A stretch of 64,000 nucleotides of DNA from Lachnospiraceae bacterium UBA7050 (lineage in GTDB: Bacteria; Bacillota; Clostridia; Lachnospirales; Lachnospiraceae), in NCBI GenBank assembly GCA_002493905.1, contig DLAJ01000028.1, positions 70,025 through 134,024 on the forward strand, in the 5' to 3' direction. The position numbers and the translations under genes were made by a program. Under the pieces are notes generated by a model. It was not told the origin of the DNA and did not search any database. It was given only the letters and a program-made list of their open reading frames with translations. This document shows, one piece after another, positions 25,395 through 34,169 of this stretch (position 1 is its first letter; each line of letters starts with the position of its first letter).

Positions 25395-26528
25395 ATGTTG
25401 GAGAATAAATCTCGGTTAAAAGAAATAACAATTTCGGGATATAAATCGCTGGGGACAGAAACACAGCCAGTCAGATTAGAACTAAGTGATTTGAATATTA
25501 TTATAGGGGCAAATGGCGTTGGCAAGAGCAATTTCATTTCTTTTTTTCAAATGCTGGCTAATATGATGACGGGTGCGCTGCAAATTTATATTGGGAAAAA
25601 CGGTTCTTCTGAGTCACTTTTGCGGTTTGGGTCTAAGAAGACAAAAATGCTTTCGGCAAGTTTGGTGTTCGAAAATGAGAAGTTTTCAAATACCTACGAT
25701 TTTTCTTTGGTAAAGGCGGTGAATGATACTCTGATTTTTGCGGAGGAAGCGATTACGGCTGAAAATAAGATAAATGGCAGGAAACAGCGGTTCGAATTGT
25801 GTAGCGGGCAAAAAGAAAGCTTTTTGCTTACGGAGGAAGCATCTCATAGCAGCGAACGGGTTGTTCGAGCCATACTTTCTGGCTGCAAAACGTTTCAATT
25901 TCATGACACATCTCCGGAAGCACATATCAGGAACGCTGCTAATATAGATAATAACCGTTCTTTGATGAGTGATGGAGGAAATGTAGCGGCATATTTATAT
26001 ATGCTCAAAATGGGGTATGGGCGATATTATAACCGCATTGTCGAGCATGTCCGATATGTCATGCCGTCCTTTTATGATTTTTTCCTGGAACCACAGGTTT
26101 TGAATCCACAATGGATTAAACTGCAATGGCTTGAGAAAGGGAATCTTGATTATATATTTGGACCGGAACATTTTTCAGACGGCACATTGCGGTTTATTGC
26201 ACTTGCAACATTGTTTTTGCAGCCGCCGGAACTTATGCCGCAGGTTATTTTTGTGGACGAACCGGAACTGGGTCTTCATCCGCAGGCGGTAGATGTATTG
26301 GCATCTATAGTACAAAAAGCAGCAAAAGAGACACAAGTGATTATGGCGACACAGTCTCCAAGATTAGTGGATAGTTTTGATTATCAGAATATGATTGTTG
26401 CAGAAAAGGACAGAGAAACGGGCTGCACAATGTTGAAACGGCTGAAGGAAAATGATGTAAAGATTTGGCTTGAAGATTACAGCCTTTCTCAAATTTGGGA
26501 GAAAAATATCATCGGAGGGCAGCCATAG
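25395..26528 (+). CDS. OLD/RecF-like AAA family ATPase
   Basis: A 377-aa SMC/RecF-type ATPase. N-terminal ITISGYKSLG leads to Walker A GANGVGKS (38-45). After a long middle region come the signature-like FSDGTLRF (260-267), Walker B QVIFVDEPELGLHP (283-295) and the switch region MATQSPRLVDSF. This is the ATPase half of OLD-type proteins without a fused nuclease. The DUF4276 gene follows 1 nt after the stop, so a two-subunit complex is likely. Family relatives serve in phage defence; function here is inferred. A+T-rich; AAGGAG precedes the ATG. Confidence 0.85.
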   Translation: MLENKSRLKEITISGYKSLGTETQPVRLELSDLNIIIGANGVGKSNFISFFQMLANMMTGALQIYIGKNGSSESLLRFGSKKTKMLSASLVFENEKFSNTYDFSLVKAVNDTLIFAEEAITAENKINGRKQRFELCSGQKESFLLTEEASHSSERVVRAILSGCKTFQFHDTSPEAHIRNAANIDNNRSLMSDGGNVAAYLYMLKMGYGRYYNRIVEHVRYVMPSFYDFFLEPQVLNPQWIKLQWLEKGNLDYIFGPEHFSDGTLRFIALATLFLQPPELMPQVIFVDEPELGLHPQAVDVLASIVQKAAKETQVIMATQSPRLVDSFDYQNMIVAEKDRETGCTMLKRLKENDVKIWLEDYSLSQIWEKNIIGGQP

Positions 26529-26529
26529 T

Positions 26530-27204
26530 ATGAATAGAATTTATGTCGTTACCGAGGGGCAGTCCGAAACAAATTTTGTGAATAAAGTTATGGTGCCGTA
26601 TTTTGCAGACCGATGTATATTGATTCCGAATACAGTTGTGACAAAGACAGATAGCAGACGGGGAAAAATATATAAGGGCGGGGTTGCAAATTATGCACAG
26701 ATAAGAAATACGTTGTTGAGGACTTTGGCTGATGCCTCAAAAAGAGAAGGTTCTTATGTGACTACAATGCTTGACTTTTTTCGATTGCCGGCGGATGTTC
26801 CCGGAGTTTTGGATGCTCAGAAGGTACAGGATCCGTATGGAAAAGTAGAGTTTGTCGAGAGGGAAATACAGAAAGCAGAGAAATATAATCAAAGATTCTT
26901 TTTTCCATATATTGAATTGCATGAATTTGAAGCAATGCTTTTTTCTGACATAACAAAATTGAAAGAGGCATATTTCGAATATGATGTCACCCCTTTGAAA
27001 GAATGTGCAGCAATACAAAATAATCCGGAATTGATCAATGGCGGGGCAGAAACTGCACCATCCAAGCGAATCATGAACTGTATAGACTGTTTTGATAAAG
27101 CGAATGTGGGAGTAGATGTGCTTGGTAGAATCGGACTTGAGAATATTGCGGGAAAATGCCGCCATTTTGCAGAGTGGATAGAGCGCATAGAGGAGAGGAT
27201 TTAA
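26530..27204 (+). CDS. DUF4276 family protein (TOPRIM-like), partner of the AAA ATPase
   Basis: 224 aa. Signature elements of DUF4276 are present: VVTEGQSETNFV (6-17), TTMLDFFRLP (78-87), ELHEFEAMLFSD (129-140) and a C-terminal SKRI. E9/E13, D82 and E132 could form a metal site as in TOPRIM nucleases. Start 26530 is fixed by GGAGGG (26514-26519); a longer frame from 26470 lies within the upstream gene. Only one base separates it from the ATPase stop. Together they look like a split OLD-type nuclease. Confidence 0.78.
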   Translation: MNRIYVVTEGQSETNFVNKVMVPYFADRCILIPNTVVTKTDSRRGKIYKGGVANYAQIRNTLLRTLADASKREGSYVTTMLDFFRLPADVPGVLDAQKVQDPYGKVEFVEREIQKAEKYNQRFFFPYIELHEFEAMLFSDITKLKEAYFEYDVTPLKECAAIQNNPELINGGAETAPSKRIMNCIDCFDKANVGVDVLGRIGLENIAGKCRHFAEWIERIEERI

Positions 27205-27305
27205 TGGCCTAAAGACGATGCATATAGTATAATCTATGTATAATGGTGATGAGCGTAAATTGCAAAGATGCTGCACAATGAAACGTTGATGGCGGGGTAT
27301 TTGAT

Positions 27306-28079
27306 ATGCTATTAGAAAAGATATATAAGGAAGAAGATTACTTCCCAAGAGAAATCACATTTGGGGAGGAGCGGGAATATGGCGTTCTGTTTTATAACGA
27401 TGACAATAAAGATTCTTATGATTCCAATCACGCAGTAATCTTTAAGGACAAGGTCAATGACTTGGATAATGTACTTGACGATATTGTCAAGTTTTATACG
27501 AAAAAAGGAATCAAACCAGTTATCTATCAATCCATTTCCGATGAAGGATATTTTGAAGATATCAAAGATATCCTTTCGTGCCATGGATTTGAAAGCTGGT
27601 CGGAATCGCAGAGGTATATGGTTTTGGCTGAACGAAACACAATCACGCCGAATCCCGAGATTATTGTTCGGAAAATCACAGAATGGCAGGAGGCATATCG
27701 GACGGAAATTTTTGAAAAAGCGGGAGAACCATGGGAAACCGCTGTGGCGAAAAGATCGTTAGACAACCATAATACACTGTTTTTTGCCGCATATGTGTAT
27801 GGAAGACCAGCCGGCATGACCTATGCACATGTTCATGATGATGTATGCAGGGTTGACTATCTGCTTGTTTCCAAAGAACACAGAAACATTGGTGTAGGAA
27901 GAGCTTTAATCAATGCATTTGTGGAATATTGCAGGGTGAACCGGATAGAAAATTGTTTTTTATGGCCTGATGGAGAAACAGCAGAACGAATCTACTACGA
28001 GGGCGGATTCCGGTATATAGAAACAAAGCGGGCAGGGCGTGCATCTTATGTGAAATGTGAAGGGAAAGGTCAGCAATAG
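27306..28079 (+). CDS. GNAT family acetyltransferase
   Basis: 257 aa. The N-terminal half is a diverged GNAT-like fold; the C-terminal half holds the acetyl-CoA motif DYLLVSKEHRNIGVGRALINAF (about 200-220), with R-x-x-G-x-G. The substrate is unknown. A TATAAT at 27228-27233 and another at 27239-27244 lie upstream, without clear -35 boxes. The ribosome binding site is weak. It is followed after 13 nt by a second acetyltransferase, so they are probably cotranscribed. Confidence 0.78.
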   Translation: MLLEKIYKEEDYFPREITFGEEREYGVLFYNDDNKDSYDSNHAVIFKDKVNDLDNVLDDIVKFYTKKGIKPVIYQSISDEGYFEDIKDILSCHGFESWSESQRYMVLAERNTITPNPEIIVRKITEWQEAYRTEIFEKAGEPWETAVAKRSLDNHNTLFFAAYVYGRPAGMTYAHVHDDVCRVDYLLVSKEHRNIGVGRALINAFVEYCRVNRIENCFLWPDGETAERIYYEGGFRYIETKRAGRASYVKCEGKGQQ

Positions 28080-28092
28080 AAGGAGAGAGGAA

Positions 28093-28833
28093 ATGATTTC
28101 GGCCTTAAAAGAGCAACTGGCAGTTGATATAAATTGTGCAAAAGAAGATTTTGACAAAAAAGAGAATTGTGTCAAAATATTATGTCACCATCACCTGAAA
28201 AGGCGTAACATAAGCAAGGATTTACTGCTTTTTATGGCGTGTTTCGGAAAAGCTGCCGTGGCTGCTGTTGATAAAGAATTGGAAGCTTTCATGACGAAGT
28301 ACATCGAAAATATGGATGGTTTCAGGTGCTTTGATATGCCTCTTAATATCCTGGAGAATGAACTCAGGAAATACGGCGGAATCATAAGGGAAATTGAAGA
28401 ATTTTACCTCTTAAATGAAAACCGGATTTGTCAGGTAACACCGTCTTTTGATATCGAGATTTTAGAGGGCGCTGCCATAAAAAAGCTGTATAGTGATCAC
28501 AGATTTCACATGGCAATGGGATATTCACAAGACAGCGACCGCAGGGATATGCTCGCTGTAGCGGCATATGAGAACGGTGAAATACTAGGGGTGGCTGCCG
28601 CAAGTAACGATACAGATCATATCTGGCAAATCGGTGTTGATGTGGTACCGGAAAAACAAAAACAGCATATTGCGACGGATATTGTCAAAATTATTTCATA
28701 TGAAGTACTGAAAAGAAATAAAATACCCTACTATGGAACCGCATGGTCTAATATTGCATCGAAGCGGGTTGCCATAAATGCCGGATATAGGCCTGTATGG
28801 GTAGAAATGAAAGCAATGAAAAACTCAATATAG
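28093..28833 (+). CDS. GNAT-like acetyltransferase
   Basis: A 246-aa protein. The N-terminal 110 residues are helical and unrecognised; the C-terminal part (AVAAYENGEILGVAAAS, QIGVDVVPEKQKQHIATDIVKIISYEVL, YYGTAWSNIASKRVAINAGY) has the FR47-like GNAT layout, with Q-K-Q-H-I-A replacing the more usual R-G-x-G-x-A/G. Start 28093 follows AGGAGAGAGG; the longer frame from 28057 overlaps the upstream gene. It is A+T-rich. Confidence 0.7.
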   Translation: MISALKEQLAVDINCAKEDFDKKENCVKILCHHHLKRRNISKDLLLFMACFGKAAVAAVDKELEAFMTKYIENMDGFRCFDMPLNILENELRKYGGIIREIEEFYLLNENRICQVTPSFDIEILEGAAIKKLYSDHRFHMAMGYSQDSDRRDMLAVAAYENGEILGVAAASNDTDHIWQIGVDVVPEKQKQHIATDIVKIISYEVLKRNKIPYYGTAWSNIASKRVAINAGYRPVWVEMKAMKNSI

Positions 28834-28877
28834 AGAGGAACTGGAAAATCATGGTCTGAGAAAGGATTTTTGCTTTC

Positions 28878-29666
28878 TTATGTAAGTCTTGTAAGATTTT
28901 TGGAAATCGCAACTTCTTCATACAGTGCCGCATAGGCGGAGGGGGACAGCGTGTCAATGTAATTTTGCATGAAATTGCGCTTAAATCCGTTTTTCTTAAG
29001 AAGATCAACTGCTTTATTGTAGGCGGTGGCGGCTTCGACTTCTGTCCGGTACAGACCGATCACATAATTGCTGCGGATATGAATGACGGCTTTGTACATG
29101 GTATGTCCTGATTTCTGTACAGACCGTACGCCGTAATAGCGGTTAATGATCTCGATGTTTTCATAACGAAAATCATAAGGATCGCCGTTAATGAAGCGGT
29201 AGTCCCGCCCGGCGACGGCGTAGGGCTTGATGCCATAGCGGCTGTTTAAGCTTACCTGCATGCCGTAATCGGCGACAAAATAATGACCGCCGCGTTTCAT
29301 GATCTTGTGGGAAGCATAGTAGAACAGGTCGTCCGTATCGAATTTGAATACCGTCTCACGTGACAGGAAATACAAAAAATAACGCGGATATGCATAAATC
29401 GGGTTGCTAAAATAATAATGGCTGTCACGGAAGTTCATGAGCGCGACATATTTATCAAACGATAGGAAACGTGGCTTGTAGTCTGCGTGAAAATGAATAG
29501 AAGGGGTATTTAAGAGCGTCCGCGCTTCGTGGTAGGCATTGCCTGCAGCCTGTTCGGACGTGAAACTTCCAAGAGATATATGCTTTTGCATGTGTGTGAC
29601 GGAAGCGCGGTAATAGACGCTGCCGTCCTTTTTTTTTGCCTGAAAAACGCCTTTTGTAAATGACAT
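28878..29666 (-). CDS. AP2/HNH-like DNA-binding protein
   Basis: A 262-aa protein. An N-terminal AP2-type three-strand module (GVFQAKKKDGSVYYRASVTHMQKHISLGSFTSEQAAGNAYHEA, about 5-50) and a second near the C-terminus (YGVRSVQKSGHTMYKAVIHI..YVIGLYRTEVEAATAYNKAV) flank a middle region with HNH-endonuclease flavour (INGDPYDFRYENIEIINR). The HNH histidines are not evident, so cleavage is doubtful. A regulatory or degenerate homing-endonuclease role is possible. Start 29666 follows AAGGAG by 7-8 nt. Confidence 0.65.
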   Translation of the reverse strand: MSFTKGVFQAKKKDGSVYYRASVTHMQKHISLGSFTSEQAAGNAYHEARTLLNTPSIHFHADYKPRFLSFDKYVALMNFRDSHYYFSNPIYAYPRYFLYFLSRETVFKFDTDDLFYYASHKIMKRGGHYFVADYGMQVSLNSRYGIKPYAVAGRDYRFINGDPYDFRYENIEIINRYYGVRSVQKSGHTMYKAVIHIRSNYVIGLYRTEVEAATAYNKAVDLLKKNGFKRNFMQNYIDTLSPSAYAALYEEVAISKNLTRLT

Positions 29667-29700
29667 GATCGGCTCCTTTTTAGAAAAATTCCTTTTTTTG

Positions 29701-29729
29701 AGTATATCATTTGGACAGGCAGAATACAA
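29701..29729 (-). promoter_or_regulatory. promoter of the AP2-like gene
   Basis: Read on the minus strand: TTGTAT (29729-29724), a 17-nt spacer, then TATACT (29706-29701) with an upstream TG. It overlaps the region immediately before the divergent SleB-like gene. Confidence 0.65.
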
Positions 29730-29736
29730 TTTAAGT

Positions 29737-30780
29737 ATGAATAAAAGATGGACAGATCAAAAATATGCAATTTATTTTCTGCTGAGTGTGATGGTGCTCG
29801 GCGTGTGCGGAAGCGTATCTTATGGTCTTACATGTTGTCAGACGAGGATGCCCCGGGATAAGGAGGCGGGGCTTGTCAAGGCTGTAGGAGAGGTGGACGA
29901 GCGTTATGTTCCCTATAGGGCGTCGGAGCAGCGCACGATTGAGATTGAGCTGCTTGCCTATGAAGACGGCGGGCAGAAGGAAGCAGAAGGAGAAATAGAA
30001 CGCTACGGTACTTTAACGGACGGCGGAAGTGCGGAAGATGAGAGACAAGCTGGAGGGGGAGCACAGACAGAAGTTGAGACGTCTGTGTCTGAAAACGCGG
30101 AACTGTATGCTGAGGAAACTGCAGATGCGGCGGTGCCGGGTGGAAACGGGACTGTACAGGATGTGGCGGCGGCGGAAGCACCCGGCTCGCAGAGTATTGC
30201 GGATACGGGACCGGCAGCGTCTGAGCCGCAGGATATTGCGGACGCAGGAGCGGAAGCACCCGGTTCGCAGGATATTGCGGACGCGGGAGCGGAAGCGTCT
30301 GAGCCGCAGGATATTACGGACGCAGGAGCGGCGGTGCCCGAATCACAGGATAATGCGGATGCTGGCGTACAGACGATCGGACAGGCTGTCGCCGTTTCGG
30401 CGGAGGATTACGAAGCACTTCTGCGCATTGTGCAGGCAGAAGCGGGAAATGAGGATACGAAGGGAAAGATTCTTGTAGCAAATGTGGTATTAAATCGTGT
30501 GGCGGACGCAAGGTTTCCGAACACCGTATACGAGGTCGTTTTTCAGCGGGCAGACGGCAGGGCGCAGTTTTCACCTGTTGCGAGCGGGAGCTATTATAAG
30601 GTTGTTGTTTCCGATGATACCAGAGAAGCTGTTGACCGGGCATTGGCGGGAGAGGATTACTCCGAAGGCGCGCTATTTTTTGCGGCACGGCGGTATGCCG
30701 GAAGCAGTCAGATGCGCTGGTTTGACGAGTGCCTGACGAAACTGTTCAGTTATGGCGGTCATGAATTTTTTACGTCCTAG
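29737..30780 (+). CDS. SleB-type cell wall hydrolase with repeat linker
   Basis: 347 aa. One N-terminal membrane segment (about 10-28), an acidic Ala/Gly/Glu-rich stalk, then a C-terminal Hydrolase_2 (SleB-like) domain: LLRIVQAEAGNEDTKGKILVANVVLNRV, FSPVASGSYY, ALFFAARRY. The active-site Glu of this fold is in the QAEAG segment. SleB-type enzymes cut cortex or wall peptidoglycan. ATG 29737 (MNKRWTDQKY) begins a conventional signal; the frame is open from 29665, but that would overlap the AP2 gene's start. The ribosome binding site is poor. Confidence 0.82.
   Translation: MNKRWTDQKYAIYFLLSVMVLGVCGSVSYGLTCCQTRMPRDKEAGLVKAVGEVDERYVPYRASEQRTIEIELLAYEDGGQKEAEGEIERYGTLTDGGSAEDERQAGGGAQTEVETSVSENAELYAEETADAAVPGGNGTVQDVAAAEAPGSQSIADTGPAASEPQDIADAGAEAPGSQDIADAGAEASEPQDITDAGAAVPESQDNADAGVQTIGQAVAVSAEDYEALLRIVQAEAGNEDTKGKILVANVVLNRVADARFPNTVYEVVFQRADGRAQFSPVASGSYYKVVVSDDTREAVDRALAGEDYSEGALFFAARRYAGSSQMRWFDECLTKLFSYGGHEFFTS
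30178..30372 (+). repeat. 39-bp (13-residue) tandem repeats in the SleB-like stalk
   Basis: Five units of 39 bp encode variations on A-P/S-x-x-Q-D-I-A-D-A-G-A-E. Units 2 to 4 (30217-30333) are the most alike and alternate ASEPQ and APGSQ openings. In-frame repeats of this kind vary easily in number. Confidence 0.88.
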
Positions 30781-30849
30781 TGAACAGAGCGCCCAGCAGG
30801 AAGCGGATGCAGTTTTTTAGAAAATGGAGATTGTTTTATCAATAGAACA

Positions 30850-30878
30850 TTGTATCGGCCGCTCTTTTGTGCTACACT
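30850..30878 (+). promoter_or_regulatory. promoter of thrC
   Basis: TTGTAT (30850-30855), a 17-nt spacer, then TACACT (30873-30878); thrC begins 60 nt downstream. Confidence 0.7.
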
Positions 30879-30937
30879 ATGCAAGGATTGCAGACAAACC
30901 ATGCAGTAAGCACGAATCGTAGAATAGGAGAGACGAG

Positions 30938-32428
30938 ATGGGCGTTTTATACAAAAGCACGAGAAGCAAATCAGAGCCGGTGACGGCGTCTGCAGCGATA
31001 CTGAAGGGACTTGCCGCGGACGGCGGATTGTTCGTTCCTGATCAGATTCCGAAGCTGGCGCTTTCCGTGGAACAGCTTTCCGGCATGAGCTATCAGGAGA
31101 CGGCCTATGAGGTTATGAAGCTGTTTTTGACGGATTTTACGGAAGAAGAGTTAAAAAATTGCATTGCGGCCGCTTATGATTCCAAGTTCGATACGGAACA
31201 GATTGCGCCGCTGAGGGAAGCGGACGGCGCCTATTATCTGGAACTGTTTCACGGAAAGACAATTGCGTTTAAGGATATGGCGCTTTCGATTCTGCCGCAT
31301 CTGATGCTGACCGCAGCAAAGAAAAATCAGGTAAACAATGAGATCGTCATTCTGACGGCAACATCGGGCGATACAGGGAAAGCGGCGCTTGCAGGGTTCG
31401 CAGACGTTAAGGGAACGCGGATCATTGTTTTTTATCCGAAGAACGGCGTCAGCCCCGTACAGGAAAAACAGATGGTGACGCAGAAGGGCGATAACACATA
31501 TGTGATCGGTATTCACGGTAATTTTGATGATGCGCAGACCGGCGTGAAAAAACTGTTTGCAGATAAAGAGCTTTCAGCGCTGATGGAGGAGAAGGGGTTT
31601 CAGTTTTCGTCTGCAAATTCGATCAACATCGGCAGGCTTGTGCCTCAGATTGTCTATTATGTATATGCGTATGCAAAGCTGTATGCACAGGGAAAAATCA
31701 AAGAGGGTGAGCGCATCAATGTGGTGGTTCCTACGGGGAATTTCGGAAATATTTTAGCTGCATTTTATGCGAAAAATATGGGGCTGCCGATCGCAAAGCT
31801 GATCTGTGCTTCCAATGAGAACAAGGTGCTTTACGACTTTTTCCGGTCCGGAGAGTATAATAGAAACCGCGAATTTGTTTTGACGAGTTCCCCGTCCATG
31901 GATATTTTGATTTCCAGCAATTTAGAGAGACTGATTTACCGCATTGCGGGAGAGGATGCCGGACAAAACGCGGAGCTGATGAAACAGCTGTCCGGGGAGG
32001 GGCGCTACAGCCTGACGCCTCAGATGGAGGAGCAGCTTTCGGATTTCTACGGCAATTATGCTTCCGAGGAGGAGACGGCGCAGATGATCTCGTCGCTCTA
32101 CCGCAAAACGGGATACATCATTGATACGCACACGGCGGTTGCCGCAAAGGTATATGAAAAATATAAGGCGGAGACAAACGACGGGACAAAGACCGTGATC
32201 GCGTCCACGGCAAGTCCGTTTAAGTTTACGAGAGCCGTCATGCAGGCAATTGATGAAAAATATGCGAAGGAAGACGATTTTGCGCTGGCGGATGCCTTAT
32301 CGGAGCTCGGCGGCGTAAAGATTCCAGAGGCGATTGAGAAAATCCGCACTGCGCCTGTCAGACATACAAAAGTCTGCGAAAAAGATGAAATGAGATCGGT
32401 CGTAAAAGGGATACTTGGATTGGAATAA
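30938..32428 (+). CDS. thrC: threonine synthase
   Basis: 496 aa; converts O-phosphohomoserine to threonine with PLP. The N-terminal SVEQLSGMSYQETAYEVM domain, PLP lysine K112 in KTIAFKDMALS, the TATSGDTGKAALAGF phosphate-binding loop and VVPTGNFGNILAAFYA are present. It is of the long thrC class. AGGAGAG precedes ATG. It is monocistronic between its own promoter and a strong terminator. Confidence 0.95.
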   Translation: MGVLYKSTRSKSEPVTASAAILKGLAADGGLFVPDQIPKLALSVEQLSGMSYQETAYEVMKLFLTDFTEEELKNCIAAAYDSKFDTEQIAPLREADGAYYLELFHGKTIAFKDMALSILPHLMLTAAKKNQVNNEIVILTATSGDTGKAALAGFADVKGTRIIVFYPKNGVSPVQEKQMVTQKGDNTYVIGIHGNFDDAQTGVKKLFADKELSALMEEKGFQFSSANSINIGRLVPQIVYYVYAYAKLYAQGKIKEGERINVVVPTGNFGNILAAFYAKNMGLPIAKLICASNENKVLYDFFRSGEYNRNREFVLTSSPSMDILISSNLERLIYRIAGEDAGQNAELMKQLSGEGRYSLTPQMEEQLSDFYGNYASEEETAQMISSLYRKTGYIIDTHTAVAAKVYEKYKAETNDGTKTVIASTASPFKFTRAVMQAIDEKYAKEDDFALADALSELGGVKIPEAIEKIRTAPVRHTKVCEKDEMRSVVKGILGLE

Positions 32429-32439
32429 AAAAGAATGTG

Positions 32440-32491
32440 AAAAGGGGCATGAGCACCACAAAATGAGGTGGTCATGCCTCTTTTGTTTTTT
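32440..32491. terminator. terminator between thrC and citrate synthase
   Basis: AAAAGGGGCATGAGCACC (from 32440) pairs, with two mismatches, with GGTGGTCATGCCTCTTTT (32467-32484) and is followed by a T-run to 32491. It serves thrC; the A-run on the other side may serve the convergent gene. Confidence 0.85.
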
Positions 32492-32503
32492 CCAATCAAC
32501 GCG

Positions 32504-33868
32504 TCAACGCTCCCCCATTGCAACATACTCCAGATCAGGACCAATCGCCTTGTAAGCGGGACGGATAATCTTTCCGTTGTTGGCAAGTTCTTCCATGAGG
32601 TGGGCGCTCCAGCCCGAAATACGGCCGATTGCAAACATCGGAGTGAACAGCTCAGAGGGAATGTTCAGCATATTGTAAACAAACCCGGAATAGAAGTCCA
32701 CATTGATGCTGACGCCTTTGTAAATCTGGCGTTCCTGCGCGATGATCTGCGGTGCAAGCCGTTCCACGGCGCTGTATAGGCCAAATTCTTTCTGCATGCC
32801 TTTTTCGCCGGCAAGCTTCTTTGCAAATTCTTTTAAGATTTCGGCACGCGGGTCGGATTTGGAGTAGACGGCGTGACCGAGTCCGTAAATTAAGCCGGAA
32901 TGGTCGAAGGCGTCTTTATGTAACAGTCTTTTCAGGTAATCTGAAATCTCATCCTCGTCTTCCCAGTCACCCACATTCTGTTTCATATCGGCGAACATTT
33001 TCACGACTTTGATATTGGCGCCGCCGTGTCTGGGACCTTTCAAAGAGCCGATCGCCGCCGCCATGACGGAATAAGTATCGGTCAGGGAAGAGGAGACGAC
33101 GTGCGTGGTAAATGTGGAATTGTTACCGCCGCCATGCTCCATATGAAGAACGAGCGCGATATCGAGCAGCTTTGCTTCAAGCGGCGTATAGCTGCTGTCG
33201 GGGCGCAAGATGCGCAGAATGTTCTCTGCCGCAGAGAGTCCCGGGTCTGGCCGGTGAATATAGAGACTGTTTCCGTCGTGATAATGGCTGTATGCCTGAT
33301 ACCCATAAATAGACAGGAGCGGGAACAGGCTGATCAACTGCAGACACTGGCGCAGCACATTTGGAAGAGAGGTGTCGTCCGCGCGGTCGTCGTAGGAATA
33401 TAGCGTCAGAATGCTGCGCGCCAGAGTGTTCATCATATCACGGCTTGGCGCTTTCATAATGATGTCACGGACAAAGCCGGTCGGCAGTGTGCGGTATTCT
33501 GAGAGCATAGTGCTGAAAGAAGAGAGTTCTTCAGATGTCGGCAGTCTGCCGAAAAGAAGAAGATAGGTGACCTCTTCAAAGCCAAAACGGTTCTCGGAAG
33601 TAAAGCCTCTTACAAGGTCTTTGATATTGTAGCCGCGGTAAATCAGTTCGCCGGGCGCCGGAACTGAAACGCCGTCCACAATTTTGGACGCACGGATTTC
33701 GGAGATGTTCGTCAGACCGGCAAGCACCCCCTTGCCGTTAATGTCGCGCAGACCTCTTTTCACGTCGTATTTGGTAAACAGCTCTGTATCAATTTCGCCT
33801 GCGGCTCTGGAAAGCTCCGAAAGGCGCAATAATTCTGGTGTGATCTCAGAAAATTTTTGTTCATCCAT
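32504..33868 (-). CDS. citrate synthase
   Basis: A 454-aa type II-like citrate synthase condensing oxaloacetate and acetyl-CoA. Catalytic histidines lie in ALVLHMEHGGGNNSTF and IYGLGHAVYSKSDPRA; GPRHGGANIKV is also present. The start at 33868 (MDEQKFSEI) follows AAAGGTGG by about 9 nt on the minus strand; a longer open frame to 33940 is unlikely. Its neighbours are threonine synthase and PEP carboxykinase, but each has its own promoter. Confidence 0.93.
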   Translation of the reverse strand: MDEQKFSEITPELLRLSELSRAAGEIDTELFTKYDVKRGLRDINGKGVLAGLTNISEIRASKIVDGVSVPAPGELIYRGYNIKDLVRGFTSENRFGFEEVTYLLLFGRLPTSEELSSFSTMLSEYRTLPTGFVRDIIMKAPSRDMMNTLARSILTLYSYDDRADDTSLPNVLRQCLQLISLFPLLSIYGYQAYSHYHDGNSLYIHRPDPGLSAAENILRILRPDSSYTPLEAKLLDIALVLHMEHGGGNNSTFTTHVVSSSLTDTYSVMAAAIGSLKGPRHGGANIKVVKMFADMKQNVGDWEDEDEISDYLKRLLHKDAFDHSGLIYGLGHAVYSKSDPRAEILKEFAKKLAGEKGMQKEFGLYSAVERLAPQIIAQERQIYKGVSINVDFYSGFVYNMLNIPSELFTPMFAIGRISGWSAHLMEELANNGKIIRPAYKAIGPDLEYVAMGER

Positions 33869-34169
33869 TGCGCATACCACCTTTCTTAACATAAATTGTT
33901 GTGGGAAATACCACGGAAAAACCGGAAGCATGAAGGACAAAGAATTGTCAGAAAAAGCATGCCTCCCGTTAGGAAACTGTTATGTAAACGATACTGAACA
34001 TGATTATGATACCATGATTCGTACGATCTGTTCAATAAAAATATCGCGGTTTTAGAAACATTTAAGAAAGTACCCGCGGAATTTGTTTGGAAAATGATTG
34101 ATTTTCCTAATCTTTTATGCGATAATTGGGCTTAGCGTATAGCAAATTAAATATCAAAGGAGGACAAAC
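33869..34169. other. divergent promoter region between citrate synthase and pckA
   Basis: 301 nt without a gene. It holds the ribosome binding site of the minus-strand gene (around 33880), a small dyad GTGG-gaaata-CCAC (33900-33915 region), and the pckA promoter on the right. No convincing -35/-10 pair for the citrate synthase gene was found. Confidence 0.6.
34098..34126 (+). promoter_or_regulatory. promoter of pckA
   Basis: TTGATT (34098-34103), 17-nt spacer, GATAAT (34121-34126) with an extended TG at 34118-34119. Confidence 0.65.
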
